Origin: Flavobacterium flavigenum
Lineage (GTDB): Bacteria; Bacteroidota; Bacteroidia; Flavobacteriales; Flavobacteriaceae
Direction: 5' to 3'
Length of the DNA: 64,000 nucleotides
NCBI RefSeq assembly: GCF_027111255.2
Contig: NZ_CP114285.2
Coordinates: 496,001-560,000, forward strand
Below, one piece after another: positions 45,390 through 55,540 of this stretch. A model generated the notes under the pieces. That model ran no database searches. It was not told where the DNA came from and saw nothing but the letters and a program-made list of their open reading frames with translations. Position 1 is the stretch's first letter. Each line of letters opens with the position of its first letter. Position numbers and translations under genes: made by a program.

Positions 45390-47732
45390 ATGTTTCAAAA
45401 AAGAATTTTTCTCCATCTGTTCGTTGCCATAATTACTTTAATTTATGCTCCGAATGCCAGTTCACAAACAACATCTTCTAAAAAAGAGCGTTCAAAATTA
45501 TTTGAAGAAACTACCACAGACAGTGATTACTTAATGGCTATCGAAAAAGCAGGCGAAGTAATGGAATCTGCTTATAACGATGCTGATTTTGACAGTGCTT
45601 CTCACCATTTATTTGGCGAAATCAAAAGAACGCAAAGCAAACTGGATCTTATCCTGACAAGTCTTAAAGGCGCAAATCCTAATGTCCGCAATCAGCAAAT
45701 GTATCATACGGTGCTGAAAGAAATCGAGCTGGATTTAGAAGAACAAAATACGGCTATTAATTTGCGAAACGAAAATCTTGAAAAAATTAAAAGCCGGTTT
45801 ATAGAGCTCCGCAAAGACAAAACTTTGATGGTACTTATAAAAGATACCATTCGAAGAAAGCAATTTAAAAGAGAATTTGCCAACCTTAGAAAAAAATATC
45901 TGAGCACCGATAGTCTGATGACTAAAAATCAGGGAATCCTGAACAACAAAAAAAGAAACACGGTTCAGCGGAAAATCGCAGTTTCTAATGCTTTGATTGC
46001 TGTCGAAAATAATCTTGAAAAATCCGGAATCAGTATTTTTCATAAAGAGCAGCCTTTTTTATGGAATATCACGGAAACAGTCCCGAGAAAAGCGGTACAA
46101 AATATTGGCTCAAAAATAGTTATTGAAGAAAGTGTTGCCGAATATTACTTAAGTTATCGTATTGGCGGACTCATTACATTAGTGTTTTTTATGGGGCTTT
46201 TAGGCTGGTATATTTCACGTAATTTAAAGTACCTGAAAACTAACGGATACAAAGACAATCTTTCTCTTTTTAACTTTAAATATTTAAACAGAGGTATTTT
46301 GGTTCCGGTTGCAGTGGTAGGACTAAGTATTGCAGTTGTCAGCAATTTATATGCTCCTGCCTTATTCATAGAGCTTCTGCAATTGCTTTTACTCGGAATT
46401 CTGACCTTGCTTTTCAAAAATCAATGGTCCGGAACATCAATGCGAAACTGGCTTTTGCTATTAGGATTGTTTATCACACTTTGTTTTCTGGATTTATTTA
46501 TAGAAGTTGGATTGTTGCAGCGTTGTGCCTTTATAATCATCAATATTTTGGGAATCCGCTACGGTCTTATACAAATCAAAAGTTTAAAGGATCAGTTGTA
46601 TATAAAAGCTTTCTTTAAATGGGCCAGTATACTTTTTGTCGGATTAAATGGATTGTCGATACTGTATAACCTTTTCGGACGAGTATCGCTTTCTAATATG
46701 CTCAGCCTGACAGCTTTTATTTCGCTTACGCAGATTGTGGCGCTGAGTGTACTTTTGAAAATTATTTTAGAAATTATTCTTTTGCAAATCTATACGACCA
46801 GAGTGAAACGCGGTATCGAAAAGATTTTTGACCATGAAAGTTTATCTGAGACTTTAAAAAAGCCATTTATAATTCTGATGAGTTATATGTGGATTATAGT
46901 TATTGCTTCTAATTTAAATATTTGGGAATCGCTTCGTTCTTCCTTGGCATCACTCCTCACCCATCCTAATACTATCGGAAGCATTACTTTTACTTTAGGA
47001 AATATTGTGTTGTTTTTTATCATTATTTGGATTGCACATTTACTTCAAAAATATGTGGCTTACTTTTTTGGAGAAATTGAAGATGAAAACGAAGAGAACA
47101 TCAATAAAAGACAACATTCAAAATTACTAATTACCAGACTTCTTGTATTAATTTCCGGTTATTTACTGGCTGTTGCAGCCTCCGGGATGCCTTTGGACAA
47201 ATTGAGTATTCTTTTGGGAGCATTAGGAGTTGGGGTTGGACTAGGACTTCAGAATGTGGTAAATAATTTTGTGTCGGGAATTATTCTAATTTTTGACAAA
47301 CCGATTCAGGTAGGTGATGTTATTGAAATCAGTTCTGAATCCGGTCGCGTAAAAGCTATGGGATTAAGAACTACAAAAATCAATGCTCCAAACGGAGCCG
47401 AGATTATTATTCCGAACGGAAATTTATTGTCTCAGAACATTACCAACTGGACTTATACTGACAATTTCAAATTAGTAGAAATTTCAATAGAAGTTAGCGG
47501 TGATACTACACCTGATGGCATTAATGAAATTATAATTCAGGCACTACAAGACGTGACTCTCATTAATATGGAAAAAGCTCCTCAGATTTTTTACAGCGCT
47601 ATTTCCGAAGGAAAATATAAAATACTCATAAAATTCTGGTGCAGTATTTATCGTACCGAAGAGAGTATCAGCAATGCGCGTCAGGTTTTATTCAGTACTT
47701 TTAAAGCTAAAGGATTGACTTTTTCAACTTAA
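45390..47732 (+). CDS. MscS-family mechanosensitive channel
   Basis: An osmotic-protection channel of the larger MscK-like type: signal peptide (MFQKRIFLHLFVAIITLIYA then NASSQ), a periplasmic helical domain to about 230, several membrane helices, then the MscS core with GVGVGLGLQNVVNNFVSGII (pore helix) and PIQVGDVIEISSESGRVKAM (beta domain). A TTG codon at 45363 is in frame, but a -7-like TACTTTTG at 45358-45365 overlaps it. The ATG at 45390 gives a proper signal peptide, so I used it; the product is 780 residues. Confidence 0.92.
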   Translation: MFQKRIFLHLFVAIITLIYAPNASSQTTSSKKERSKLFEETTTDSDYLMAIEKAGEVMESAYNDADFDSASHHLFGEIKRTQSKLDLILTSLKGANPNVRNQQMYHTVLKEIELDLEEQNTAINLRNENLEKIKSRFIELRKDKTLMVLIKDTIRRKQFKREFANLRKKYLSTDSLMTKNQGILNNKKRNTVQRKIAVSNALIAVENNLEKSGISIFHKEQPFLWNITETVPRKAVQNIGSKIVIEESVAEYYLSYRIGGLITLVFFMGLLGWYISRNLKYLKTNGYKDNLSLFNFKYLNRGILVPVAVVGLSIAVVSNLYAPALFIELLQLLLLGILTLLFKNQWSGTSMRNWLLLLGLFITLCFLDLFIEVGLLQRCAFIIINILGIRYGLIQIKSLKDQLYIKAFFKWASILFVGLNGLSILYNLFGRVSLSNMLSLTAFISLTQIVALSVLLKIILEIILLQIYTTRVKRGIEKIFDHESLSETLKKPFIILMSYMWIIVIASNLNIWESLRSSLASLLTHPNTIGSITFTLGNIVLFFIIIWIAHLLQKYVAYFFGEIEDENEENINKRQHSKLLITRLLVLISGYLLAVAASGMPLDKLSILLGALGVGVGLGLQNVVNNFVSGIILIFDKPIQVGDVIEISSESGRVKAMGLRTTKINAPNGAEIIIPNGNLLSQNITNWTYTDNFKLVEISIEVSGDTTPDGINEIIIQALQDVTLINMEKAPQIFYSAISEGKYKILIKFWCSIYRTEESISNARQVLFSTFKAKGLTFST

Positions 47733-47754
47733 CATATACTTCGCTATAAATTAA

Positions 47755-47779
47755 AAACGCCTCCAATTTGGAGGCGTTT
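47755..47779. terminator. Bidirectional terminator between mscS-like and 47797 genes
   Basis: AAACGCCTCC at 47755-47764 pairs with 47770-47779 around a 5-nt loop, GC-rich with A and T flanks. It lies between two convergent genes and would serve both. Confidence 0.85.
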
Positions 47780-47796
47780 CTGTTTAACAAATCAAA

Positions 47797-48291
47797 TTAA
47801 TGTTTACCCTTGCCGTGAGAATGGTTGTGATCATTTTTAGGATTTCCTTTTCCTTTACCGTTTCCGTTGTTATGACCATGAGCATTATATCTTCCTTCAG
47901 ACTTATAAATTTTATCTGGTTTTGGGCCTCTGTTTTTTTGAGGTTTTCCAACATATCCTTTTGGATAAGCTGCTCTGTGTTTAGAATGATAACTGTAAGG
48001 TTTACTTCCTCTGTAATCTCTTAAAACCACTTTGTAGCCTGAATAAAAATCGTAATTTCTGTATCGGGCAGGTACTCTTCTTTCCCTAACCCAAACTCCA
48101 TTATTAAAATAAATATACTGGCTTTGAGTTACATCATAATAAATATCAATATCAGGCAAATAATAATATCTGCTGTCATCATATCCTACTGGTCCCCAGT
48201 TTGGTGGTGTGCCAATATTTACATTAACTGAAACCTGTGAATGTGCCAAAACACTCATAAAAAGTGCTAAGGCGAATACTATCTTTTTCAT
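47797..48291 (-). CDS. Secreted Tyr-rich protein with His/Gly-rich tail
   Basis: A signal peptide (MKKIVFALALFMSVLAHSQ) is followed by a Tyr/aromatic-rich domain (YYYLPDIDIYYDVTQSQYIY, FNNGVWVRERRVPARYRNYD). The basic C-terminal tail of about 35 residues is rich in His, Asn, Gly and Lys. I do not recognise a named family. It is predicted to be in the periplasm or secreted. The tail could bind metal ions. Confidence 0.75.
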   Translation of the reverse strand: MKKIVFALALFMSVLAHSQVSVNVNIGTPPNWGPVGYDDSRYYYLPDIDIYYDVTQSQYIYFNNGVWVRERRVPARYRNYDFYSGYKVVLRDYRGSKPYSYHSKHRAAYPKGYVGKPQKNRGPKPDKIYKSEGRYNAHGHNNGNGKGKGNPKNDHNHSHGKGKH

Positions 48292-48429
48292 CTTTTTTTG
48301 TTTTTAATTATTAACTTCATTTATAGTCTAATCTAAATTAATGCCAATATTTTAATTTATCAGCTTCCTATATACGAAAACACTAAAAAAGACGACGTAC
48401 AGCACTTTACAACCGATATAAAGACAAAA

Positions 48430-48453
48430 AAACGCCTCAGAACCGAGACGTTT
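48430..48453 (-). terminator. Terminator of the RND efflux operon
   Basis: AAACGCCTC at 48430-48438 pairs with GAGACGTTT at 48445-48453. The single mismatch becomes a U-G pair on the minus strand, where a T-run follows. It lies 19 bp past the end of the outer-membrane factor gene. Confidence 0.75.
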
Positions 48454-48471
48454 AATTTTATATTTAACTGT

Positions 48472-49875
48472 TTATTTCCATCCTCCACCCAAAGCCCTGT
48501 ATAATTCAACTATGGCCTGAAGTCTTTGCAAATTATCATTTACGCCGCTTAATTGTGCTGACAGAAGATTTTGTTCAGAAGTTAATACATCAGTATAGTT
48601 GGTTGCAGAACTATATTCTAAGAGTTGACGGGTGTAATCGACTGCTTTCTCTAAATTTTCGATTTGTTTTGCTCTTGATTCGAGTTTGTCTGTAGCCATT
48701 TGGTAAGAATACAAAGAATTAGATACTTCCTGACCTGCTACCAATAAGCTTTGTTGGAAATTATTATATGCTTGTAATTGTTTTGATTGTGCAGTTGTCA
48801 GTCTGGCTTTGTTTTGCCCCTGATTGAAAAGTGGCTGCGTCAATCCTCCTATAATGGAATAAAATATTGAACGGTCAAAGAAGTCCTTTAACTGTAAACT
48901 AGAAAGTCCGCCACTGGCTGTCAGCGTAAGGCTTGGATAGAAATAGGTACGTGCAAGGTTGGTACTTTCGAAAGCAGCTCTGAAATTGAATTCGGCCTGA
49001 CGCACATCCGGACGGTTTTGAAGCAATTGTGATGATAAACCTGTTTTAATATTCTCAGGCATTGGCTGATCATCTAAAATCCCTCTTTCAATTGGGCCGG
49101 GCGCTTGCGCAATTAAAATATTCAAAGCATTTTCGGTTTCTCGTATTCTTTGTTTTAAATCCGGTATTGAAACTTCGGCAGCGTAACGGTTTGCCTCACT
49201 TTGTACTACAGCTGCACCGTTTACGATTGCTCCTTCTTTTAATAGTTTTATTGTTTCGACATTTTCAATACGGCTTTCCAGCGTTTTCTGTGTAATAGCC
49301 AGTTGTTTATCATAAGCCATCAATAGAAAATAATTGTTGGCAATATCCGAAATCAATTGTGTCTGAACGGCTTGTTTTGCTGCATCAGTCGCCAGATAAG
49401 AGGCTAAAGCTGCTCTTTTTGAGCTGCTTAATTTCCCCCAGATATCTGCTTCCCAGGAAGTGCTTAAACCTAATTTATAGGTTGTAGTTAAGGTATTAAT
49501 ATTTATTCCGGGTGGAAAGTTAAGTCCCGCTTCTGATTGTTTGTTGCGGGTAACACTGGCATCAAGATTTAAATTGGGATAATACGCCAATTTGCTTTGA
49601 CGCAAAGTAGCACGGGCCTGAACAATATTTTCGATAGCATTTTTCAGGTTGAGATTCTGGTCGATTCCTTTCTGAATTAAAGCAGAAAGTTTTGGATCTT
49701 TAAAAACACTTTGCCACGGCATATCTGCCATTGTCGTCGAATCTGCCGAAGTTTCATCACGAAAGAGCTTTTCTGTCGAGACAGTTGCGGGACGTTCGTA
49801 TTTTTTAACTGCACACGCACTCAAAAGTACCGTCGCAGCCAATAAAAAAATATATTTATTTGAACTATGAGTCAT
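48472..49875 (-). CDS. RND efflux outer-membrane lipoprotein (OprM/NodT family)
   Basis: The outer-membrane channel of a tripartite pump. It has a lipoprotein signal ending LLSACAVKKYERP, two OEP repeats (QKGIDQNLNLKNAIENIVQA, RQAEFNFRAAFESTNLARTY), and 467 residues as usual for this family. It lies 15 bp after the RND gene, third in the adaptor-pump-channel operon on the minus strand. Confidence 0.95.
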   Translation of the reverse strand: MTHSSNKYIFLLAATVLLSACAVKKYERPATVSTEKLFRDETSADSTTMADMPWQSVFKDPKLSALIQKGIDQNLNLKNAIENIVQARATLRQSKLAYYPNLNLDASVTRNKQSEAGLNFPPGININTLTTTYKLGLSTSWEADIWGKLSSSKRAALASYLATDAAKQAVQTQLISDIANNYFLLMAYDKQLAITQKTLESRIENVETIKLLKEGAIVNGAAVVQSEANRYAAEVSIPDLKQRIRETENALNILIAQAPGPIERGILDDQPMPENIKTGLSSQLLQNRPDVRQAEFNFRAAFESTNLARTYFYPSLTLTASGGLSSLQLKDFFDRSIFYSIIGGLTQPLFNQGQNKARLTTAQSKQLQAYNNFQQSLLVAGQEVSNSLYSYQMATDKLESRAKQIENLEKAVDYTRQLLEYSSATNYTDVLTSEQNLLSAQLSGVNDNLQRLQAIVELYRALGGGWK

Positions 49876-49890
49876 TTCTTCTTAATTAAA

Positions 49891-52800
49891 TTATTCTTTG
49901 TGCGCTTCCAGTAAATGAATTTCGTCTTCATCGTCTTCATCATCATAACCATCTTTTGCCGGTCCGCTGATTTTTTCCTGTAAAGTCTGGAATATGATAA
50001 ACAAAACCGGAATAACGAACACTCCCAAAATAGTTCCGATTAACATTCCGCCAACAGCTCCGGTACCAATTGATTTATTCCCGACCGCACCTGCACCAGA
50101 TGCAAACATCAACGGAACAAGTCCGAGGATAAATGCAAATGAAGTCATCAAAATAGGACGCAAACGTGCTACAGCACCTTCAATTGCCGCCTGAACAATA
50201 GGTAATCCTTTTCTCCTTCTGTCTAAAGCAAATTCGACAATCAAAATACCGTTCTTAGCTAAAAGTCCGATTAGCATGATTAAGGAAATCTGCAGGTAAA
50301 TGTTACTGTTCAGTTTGAATATAATCGAAAACAAATACGCTCCTGCCAGTCCAAAAGGAATAGAGAATAAAACTGAAAACGGCAGAATATAACTTTCGTA
50401 TTGTGCACTCAATAAAAAGTAAACAAAAACCAGACACAAAATAAAGATAAAAATGGTTTCGCTCCCTGAAGCTAATTCTTCACGCGTTAATCCTGAAAAT
50501 TCGTAACCATAACCTGCCGGAAGATTCTCTGCTGCTACTTCCTGAATAGCCTTAATTGCATCTCCGGAACTAAATCCTGGATTTGGTGCACCTGTAATCG
50601 AAATTGACGTGAACAAATTAAATCTAGAAATAGATTCTGGTCCGAAAACCCTGGTCATTTTTACAAATTCGGTAATTGGCGCCATGTTGCCTGAACTGTT
50701 TCGGACAAAAATTTTATTTAATCCTTCAGTATTCGTCCTAAACTCCGGTGAAGCCTGTATCATAACACGGTATTGTTTTCCAAACTTATTAAAATTCGAA
50801 GCATACAATCCACCATAATAGCCTTGCATCGTAGACAAAATCGAATTAACAGAAACGCCTGCGTCTTTGGCTTTAGCCAGGTTAATATCCATCATATACT
50901 GAGGAAAACCCGGATTAAAAGGGGTTGTTGCATATTGGATTTCAGGACGTTTTGATAATTTTTCTAAAAAATCGGTATTGACTTTAAAGAATTCGGCTGT
51001 GGTATGACCTCCTTTGTCCTGCAACTGAAACTCGAATCCGCCGCTTTGTCCAAATCCCTGAATGGTTGGGGGTGAAATAAAGAAAATATTGGCTTCACGA
51101 ATCCCGCTTGTTTTGGCAAAAAGCTGTCCTATTACATCATTAACACTTAAATCACGTTTGTCCCAGGTTTCCAGTTTTACAATAACCATACTGTAGGCAC
51201 TACCCGCTCCAGCTGTAAAGTTCTGCCCCACGATACGAAGCGTATTTTTGACCCCCGGAATTGTATTAGCAATACTGTCAACTTGTTTGGCAATTTTATC
51301 AGAACGCTCCATAGATGCTGATGGCGGTAAACTGATATTCGCAAAAACTGTCCCCTGATCTTCCGCAGGTACGAAAGCTGACGGAGTTGTTTTCATCATA
51401 TAAAATAATCCTGCACCGGCTATAAGAATGGATGCCAGAACAATCCATTTTTTTACTGAAAGAAACTGAACTGAACGTTTGTATCTGCCAGTTACATTAT
51501 CAAACGCGACATTAAAAGCAGTGTAAAATCTTTGTAAATAACTTTTATGCTTATGATCATCTGCATGAGGCTTTAATAATAATGCACATAAAGCAGGACT
51601 TAAAGTTAAAGCATTTACTGCTGAAAGGATAATGGCAACTGCTAACGTAATACCAAATTGTTTATAGAAAACTCCGGTAGAACCTGTGATAAATGTAACC
51701 GGAATAAATACAGCAGCCATTACAAGTGTAATCGAAATAATGGCTCCTGAAATTTCATCCATTGCATCAATCGTAGCTTTTTTAGCCGATTTATAACCAT
51801 GGTCGAGTTTAGCATGCACGGCCTCGACGACGACAATCGCATCATCGACCACAATACCAATCGCCAGCACCATCGCAAAAAGTGTCAATAAGTTAATCGT
51901 AAATCCGAAAAGACTCAGGAAGAAAAACGTCCCCACAATCGCCACCGGAACCGCAATTGCCGGAATTAGCGTAGACCTGAAATCCTGAAGGAAAATAAAT
52001 ACTACGATAAAAACCAGAATAAAAGCTTCAATCAAGGTATGGATTACTTTTTCGATAGAAGCATCCAGATTTTCATTGACGTCCACCAAAAGTGTATATT
52101 TTACTCCTTTCGGGAAGCTTTTTGCGGCTTCTTCAATCAGTTTTTTGGAATTATTGATTACGTCACGGGCATTTGATCCCGGAGTCTGGCTGATTGCCAT
52201 CGCTGCAGATTCTACACCGTTTGTTTTAATCGTTGAAGCATAACTTAAAGATCCTAATTCAACTTTGGCAACATCTTTCAATCGAAGCATTTGCCCATTG
52301 CCAACGGATTTGATCACAATATCTTCAAACTCTTTTGGACTGGTCAGGCGACCTTTGTATTTGATTACATACTGAAAAGCCTGGTTACCGTTTTCACCAA
52401 ATTTACCCGGTGCGGCTTCAATATTCTGTTCTGCCAAAGCTGCCGAAATATCACTTGGAATCAGTTTGTATTGCTGCATGATATCCGGTTTGAGCCAGAT
52501 TCTCATCGAGTAATCTTTGGCACCAAAAACCGTTACATCCCCCACCCCAACTACACGCTGAATTTGCGGAACAAGATTAATCTTTGCATAATTTTGAAGA
52601 AAGGTCTGATCATATGTTTTATCGTCACTATACAACGAAAAAATCAACAAGTTACTGCTCTGACTTTTCGTAACTGTTACACCTGCCTGAGTTACCTCTA
52701 CTGGTAATAAACTCGTTGCTCTTGAAACCCTGTTCTGGACGTTTACCGCTGCTAAATCAGGATTTGTTCCTACTTTGAAGTATATTTTGATAGAAGCATT

Positions 52801-53058
52801 TCCGTCATTGGTTGCCGTAGAAGTCATGTACGTCATGTTTTCTACACCATTGATTTGTTCTTCTAACGGAATAACAATACTTTTCAAAACCACATCAGCA
52901 TTCGCTCCTGTATAACTTGCCGATACGTTTACTGTAGGAGGGGCAATATCCGGATATTGAGAAATAGGCAGCTCCACAAGACCTAAAACCCCCAAAATGA
53001 CAATAATAACCGATATTACAGTCGAAAGTACCGGTCTTTGTATAAATATTTTAAACAT
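49891..53058 (-). CDS. RND multidrug efflux pump (HAE1/AcrB type)
   Basis: A proton-driven inner-membrane exporter of hydrophobic compounds. It shows FIQRPVLSTVISVIIVILG at the N-terminus, the Asp pair in AIGIVVDDAIVVVEAVHAK (proton relay), a docking loop and MIGLLAKNGILIVEFALDRR (relay Lys) in the second half. The 1055 residues fit AcrB homologues. It follows the adaptor gene by 6 bp. Substrates cannot be read from sequence. Confidence 0.97.
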   Translation of the reverse strand: MFKIFIQRPVLSTVISVIIVILGVLGLVELPISQYPDIAPPTVNVSASYTGANADVVLKSIVIPLEEQINGVENMTYMTSTATNDGNASIKIYFKVGTNPDLAAVNVQNRVSRATSLLPVEVTQAGVTVTKSQSSNLLIFSLYSDDKTYDQTFLQNYAKINLVPQIQRVVGVGDVTVFGAKDYSMRIWLKPDIMQQYKLIPSDISAALAEQNIEAAPGKFGENGNQAFQYVIKYKGRLTSPKEFEDIVIKSVGNGQMLRLKDVAKVELGSLSYASTIKTNGVESAAMAISQTPGSNARDVINNSKKLIEEAAKSFPKGVKYTLLVDVNENLDASIEKVIHTLIEAFILVFIVVFIFLQDFRSTLIPAIAVPVAIVGTFFFLSLFGFTINLLTLFAMVLAIGIVVDDAIVVVEAVHAKLDHGYKSAKKATIDAMDEISGAIISITLVMAAVFIPVTFITGSTGVFYKQFGITLAVAIILSAVNALTLSPALCALLLKPHADDHKHKSYLQRFYTAFNVAFDNVTGRYKRSVQFLSVKKWIVLASILIAGAGLFYMMKTTPSAFVPAEDQGTVFANISLPPSASMERSDKIAKQVDSIANTIPGVKNTLRIVGQNFTAGAGSAYSMVIVKLETWDKRDLSVNDVIGQLFAKTSGIREANIFFISPPTIQGFGQSGGFEFQLQDKGGHTTAEFFKVNTDFLEKLSKRPEIQYATTPFNPGFPQYMMDINLAKAKDAGVSVNSILSTMQGYYGGLYASNFNKFGKQYRVMIQASPEFRTNTEGLNKIFVRNSSGNMAPITEFVKMTRVFGPESISRFNLFTSISITGAPNPGFSSGDAIKAIQEVAAENLPAGYGYEFSGLTREELASGSETIFIFILCLVFVYFLLSAQYESYILPFSVLFSIPFGLAGAYLFSIIFKLNSNIYLQISLIMLIGLLAKNGILIVEFALDRRRKGLPIVQAAIEGAVARLRPILMTSFAFILGLVPLMFASGAGAVGNKSIGTGAVGGMLIGTILGVFVIPVLFIIFQTLQEKISGPAKDGYDDEDDEDEIHLLEAHKE

Positions 53059-53064
53059 CTTTTT

Positions 53065-54225
53065 TTATTTTAAGTCGGCATAAACCGTTTCTGCACTCAC
53101 ATTATTCGCTTTAATCTCAGTTCCTTCTTTAAGTGAGGCAACTCCTTCTAACACAATCTGATCGCCAGGTTTTAAACCGCTTGTTATTACATAATAATTA
53201 CCGGCTGTATTTTCAAGTTTGGTAATATTCACATTTTTCGTTTTTTTGTCTTTGCCCACAGTAACTGCAAAAATCTTATCCTGAAGTTCGAATGTAGCAC
53301 TCTGAGGAACAATTATTCCTTCTTTAACCACATTTGGAATTCGCACTGTCGTACTGCTTCCACTTCTGATAATCCCTTTTGGATTTGGAAAACGAGCCCT
53401 GATATTTACTGTACCTGTTTCGGTATTAATTAATCCGTTTACGGTTTCAATCCTTCCTTTTTCGTCATAAGTAGTACCATCAGAAAGCACTAAAGAAACT
53501 TGAGGCATTTTTTTGATTTTTTGTGCTAGTGGAGCCCCTGAATTTTCCTGGGTAAAGTTCAAAAGCATTTTTTCATTCAAAGCAAAATAAGCATATACAT
53601 TCCCTATACTTGAAACCGTTGTCATTGGCTCGGCTGTTGCTGAACTTACGAGGCTTCCTAAACGAAAAGGTATTGAGCCTACAACACCACTAACCGGACT
53701 TGTAACGGTTGTATATCCTAAATTAACTTTGGCATTAACCAAAGCTGCATTTGCCTGAGCTAAACTGGCCATTGCAGACTCATAGTTATATTGTGCAGAT
53801 TCAAGTTCATATTTACTGATAATTCCTTTTTCAACTAAAGGCTTTACCTTATTTACGGCCAATTTTGCTGTACTTACTTCTGCCTGGGCACTTTTTACAC
53901 TTGCAGAAGCCGTACGAACCTGCTGTTCATATTCCGGTGCGCTAATTTTAAATAAAGCCTGTCCTGCTTTGACAACAGCACCTTCATCTACAAATATTTT
54001 ATCAATATAACCTTCAACTCTTGGTCGGATTTCTATGTTTTGCTGCCCCTGAATACTAGCCGGGAAATCTGTATATAATGTTGCTGATTCTGGCTGCAAA
54101 GTCATGGTTTTATATTCTTTAACTTGCGGTGCTCCTCCTCCCTGAGCTGACTTATCATCTTTTTTACCGCATGATGCGATAACTACTGATGCTATGAGAA
54201 TGCTTAAAAATGATTGCTTGTTCAT
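53065..54225 (-). CDS. RND efflux periplasmic adaptor lipoprotein
   Basis: The AcrA-type membrane-fusion protein. It has a lipoprotein signal (IASVVIASCGKKDD), a lipoyl domain (IEIRPRVEGYIDKIFVDEGA, VTSPVSGVVGSIPFRLGSL), a coiled-coil hairpin at about 100-160 and a C-terminal barrel (TSGLKPGDQIVLEGVASLKE). 386 residues. First gene of the efflux operon, divergent from the LytS-like kinase over 265 bp, so that two-component system may control it. Confidence 0.95.
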   Translation of the reverse strand: MNKQSFLSILIASVVIASCGKKDDKSAQGGGAPQVKEYKTMTLQPESATLYTDFPASIQGQQNIEIRPRVEGYIDKIFVDEGAVVKAGQALFKISAPEYEQQVRTASASVKSAQAEVSTAKLAVNKVKPLVEKGIISKYELESAQYNYESAMASLAQANAALVNAKVNLGYTTVTSPVSGVVGSIPFRLGSLVSSATAEPMTTVSSIGNVYAYFALNEKMLLNFTQENSGAPLAQKIKKMPQVSLVLSDGTTYDEKGRIETVNGLINTETGTVNIRARFPNPKGIIRSGSSTTVRIPNVVKEGIIVPQSATFELQDKIFAVTVGKDKKTKNVNITKLENTAGNYYVITSGLKPGDQIVLEGVASLKEGTEIKANNVSAETVYADLK

Positions 54226-54490
54226 TGTAATAAATGTGAAATTATCGATTATACACTGGTAAAATTAAATAAAATAAAAGGTACGAAAATTTTCAATAGA
54301 CAAAGACCTGTGTACAATCGATAGAGATAAGCTCACACCCGATGGATTTTTTAAATTAATTAAACAAGTGTTTAAATTTTGCCTCGTCGGCTCTAAAATG
54401 CTTTTTAAGGATTGTAACACTCTGTTGAGCGATTCCTTAAAAATAGTATGTATATTAAATGTAATATTGCCATAATAAATTATAATTCAA

Positions 54491-55540
54491 ATGGCTCCAA
54501 ATGTTTTCAGACCCTACTTATTTGCCGGATTGCACATCCTTGGCTGGTTACTTTTGGGGTTTATTATGCTATTTTACATTCCGCTTACATGGAAAGTTAT
54601 TCTTCCGCCAGAATTTTGGCTGTGGCAGATTATTATCCTGATTCTGTTGATTTTTTTATTTTATTCTAATGCGAAAATCGTAGTACCGAAAACGATTATC
54701 AAAAATAATACATCTCCCTATTTGGCCTGGTCCTTCCTGACAATTTTTGTTATGCAGCTTATCGCTTATTTGTATTCTTCTCAAACAGATGTACATACAA
54801 AAGTGAGCCGGGTTTTAGGTTTCACAAAATACAGAAATCCTTATTTTGATAACTACGTTTTTATGCTTACCCTGCTTGTATTGGGAATTAGTACCAGTTG
54901 GGCAATGCTGCAATACTGGCAAAAAGCGGCTCAGCATAAACAAAAGCTGGAACAGGATAAAACTATGGCAGAACTTGCAATGCTGAAGGCACAAATAAAT
55001 CCGCATTTTTTCTTTAATTCCTTAAACAGTATTTATTCACTTACTTATTCAAATATTGAAGATTCAAGAAATGCATTGCACACCTTGAGCCGAATGATGC
55101 GCTATTTGCTTTACAGCACCGAAGGTGAAAGAACTACATTGCTTAAAGAAGTTGAATTTCTTAAGGATTTTATCGCCTTAATGAAACTCCGTGCCAACAA
55201 AAAATTAAATATTATTACAGAAATACCAGAAAAACTAAACGACTACCCCATCGTACCAATGTTATTATTACCTTTAGTAGAAAATGCTTTTAAACATGGG
55301 ATACATGCAACTGAAAAAAGCGAAATTATCATAACATTAAAACAAAATGACACCAATCTGACATTTGAAGTACTTAATACTTTTTTTGAAAAAACATTTA
55401 ATACTGAACCTGGTGGAATTGGTTTAGCGAATACAAAACGAAGACTACAACTTATTTATCCACATAAGCACGCTATAAATTGCGGTGTCAATAAAGACGG
55501 GAAATATGAAGTTGAACTACAGATAACTTTAGAACAATGA
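54491..55540 (+). CDS. LytS-type sensor histidine kinase
   Basis: Four N-terminal membrane helices (up to about 150), a short coiled coil, then the LytS/YehU-type kinase core: LKAQINPHFFFNSLNSIYSL with the phospho-acceptor His, LLLPLVENAFKHGI (N box) and GGIGLANTKRRLQLIY (G box). No periplasmic sensor domain is present, so the membrane region itself likely senses. Its stop overlaps the start of the LytTR response-regulator gene by 4 bp. Confidence 0.93.
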   Translation: MAPNVFRPYLFAGLHILGWLLLGFIMLFYIPLTWKVILPPEFWLWQIIILILLIFLFYSNAKIVVPKTIIKNNTSPYLAWSFLTIFVMQLIAYLYSSQTDVHTKVSRVLGFTKYRNPYFDNYVFMLTLLVLGISTSWAMLQYWQKAAQHKQKLEQDKTMAELAMLKAQINPHFFFNSLNSIYSLTYSNIEDSRNALHTLSRMMRYLLYSTEGERTTLLKEVEFLKDFIALMKLRANKKLNIITEIPEKLNDYPIVPMLLLPLVENAFKHGIHATEKSEIIITLKQNDTNLTFEVLNTFFEKTFNTEPGGIGLANTKRRLQLIYPHKHAINCGVNKDGKYEVELQITLEQ

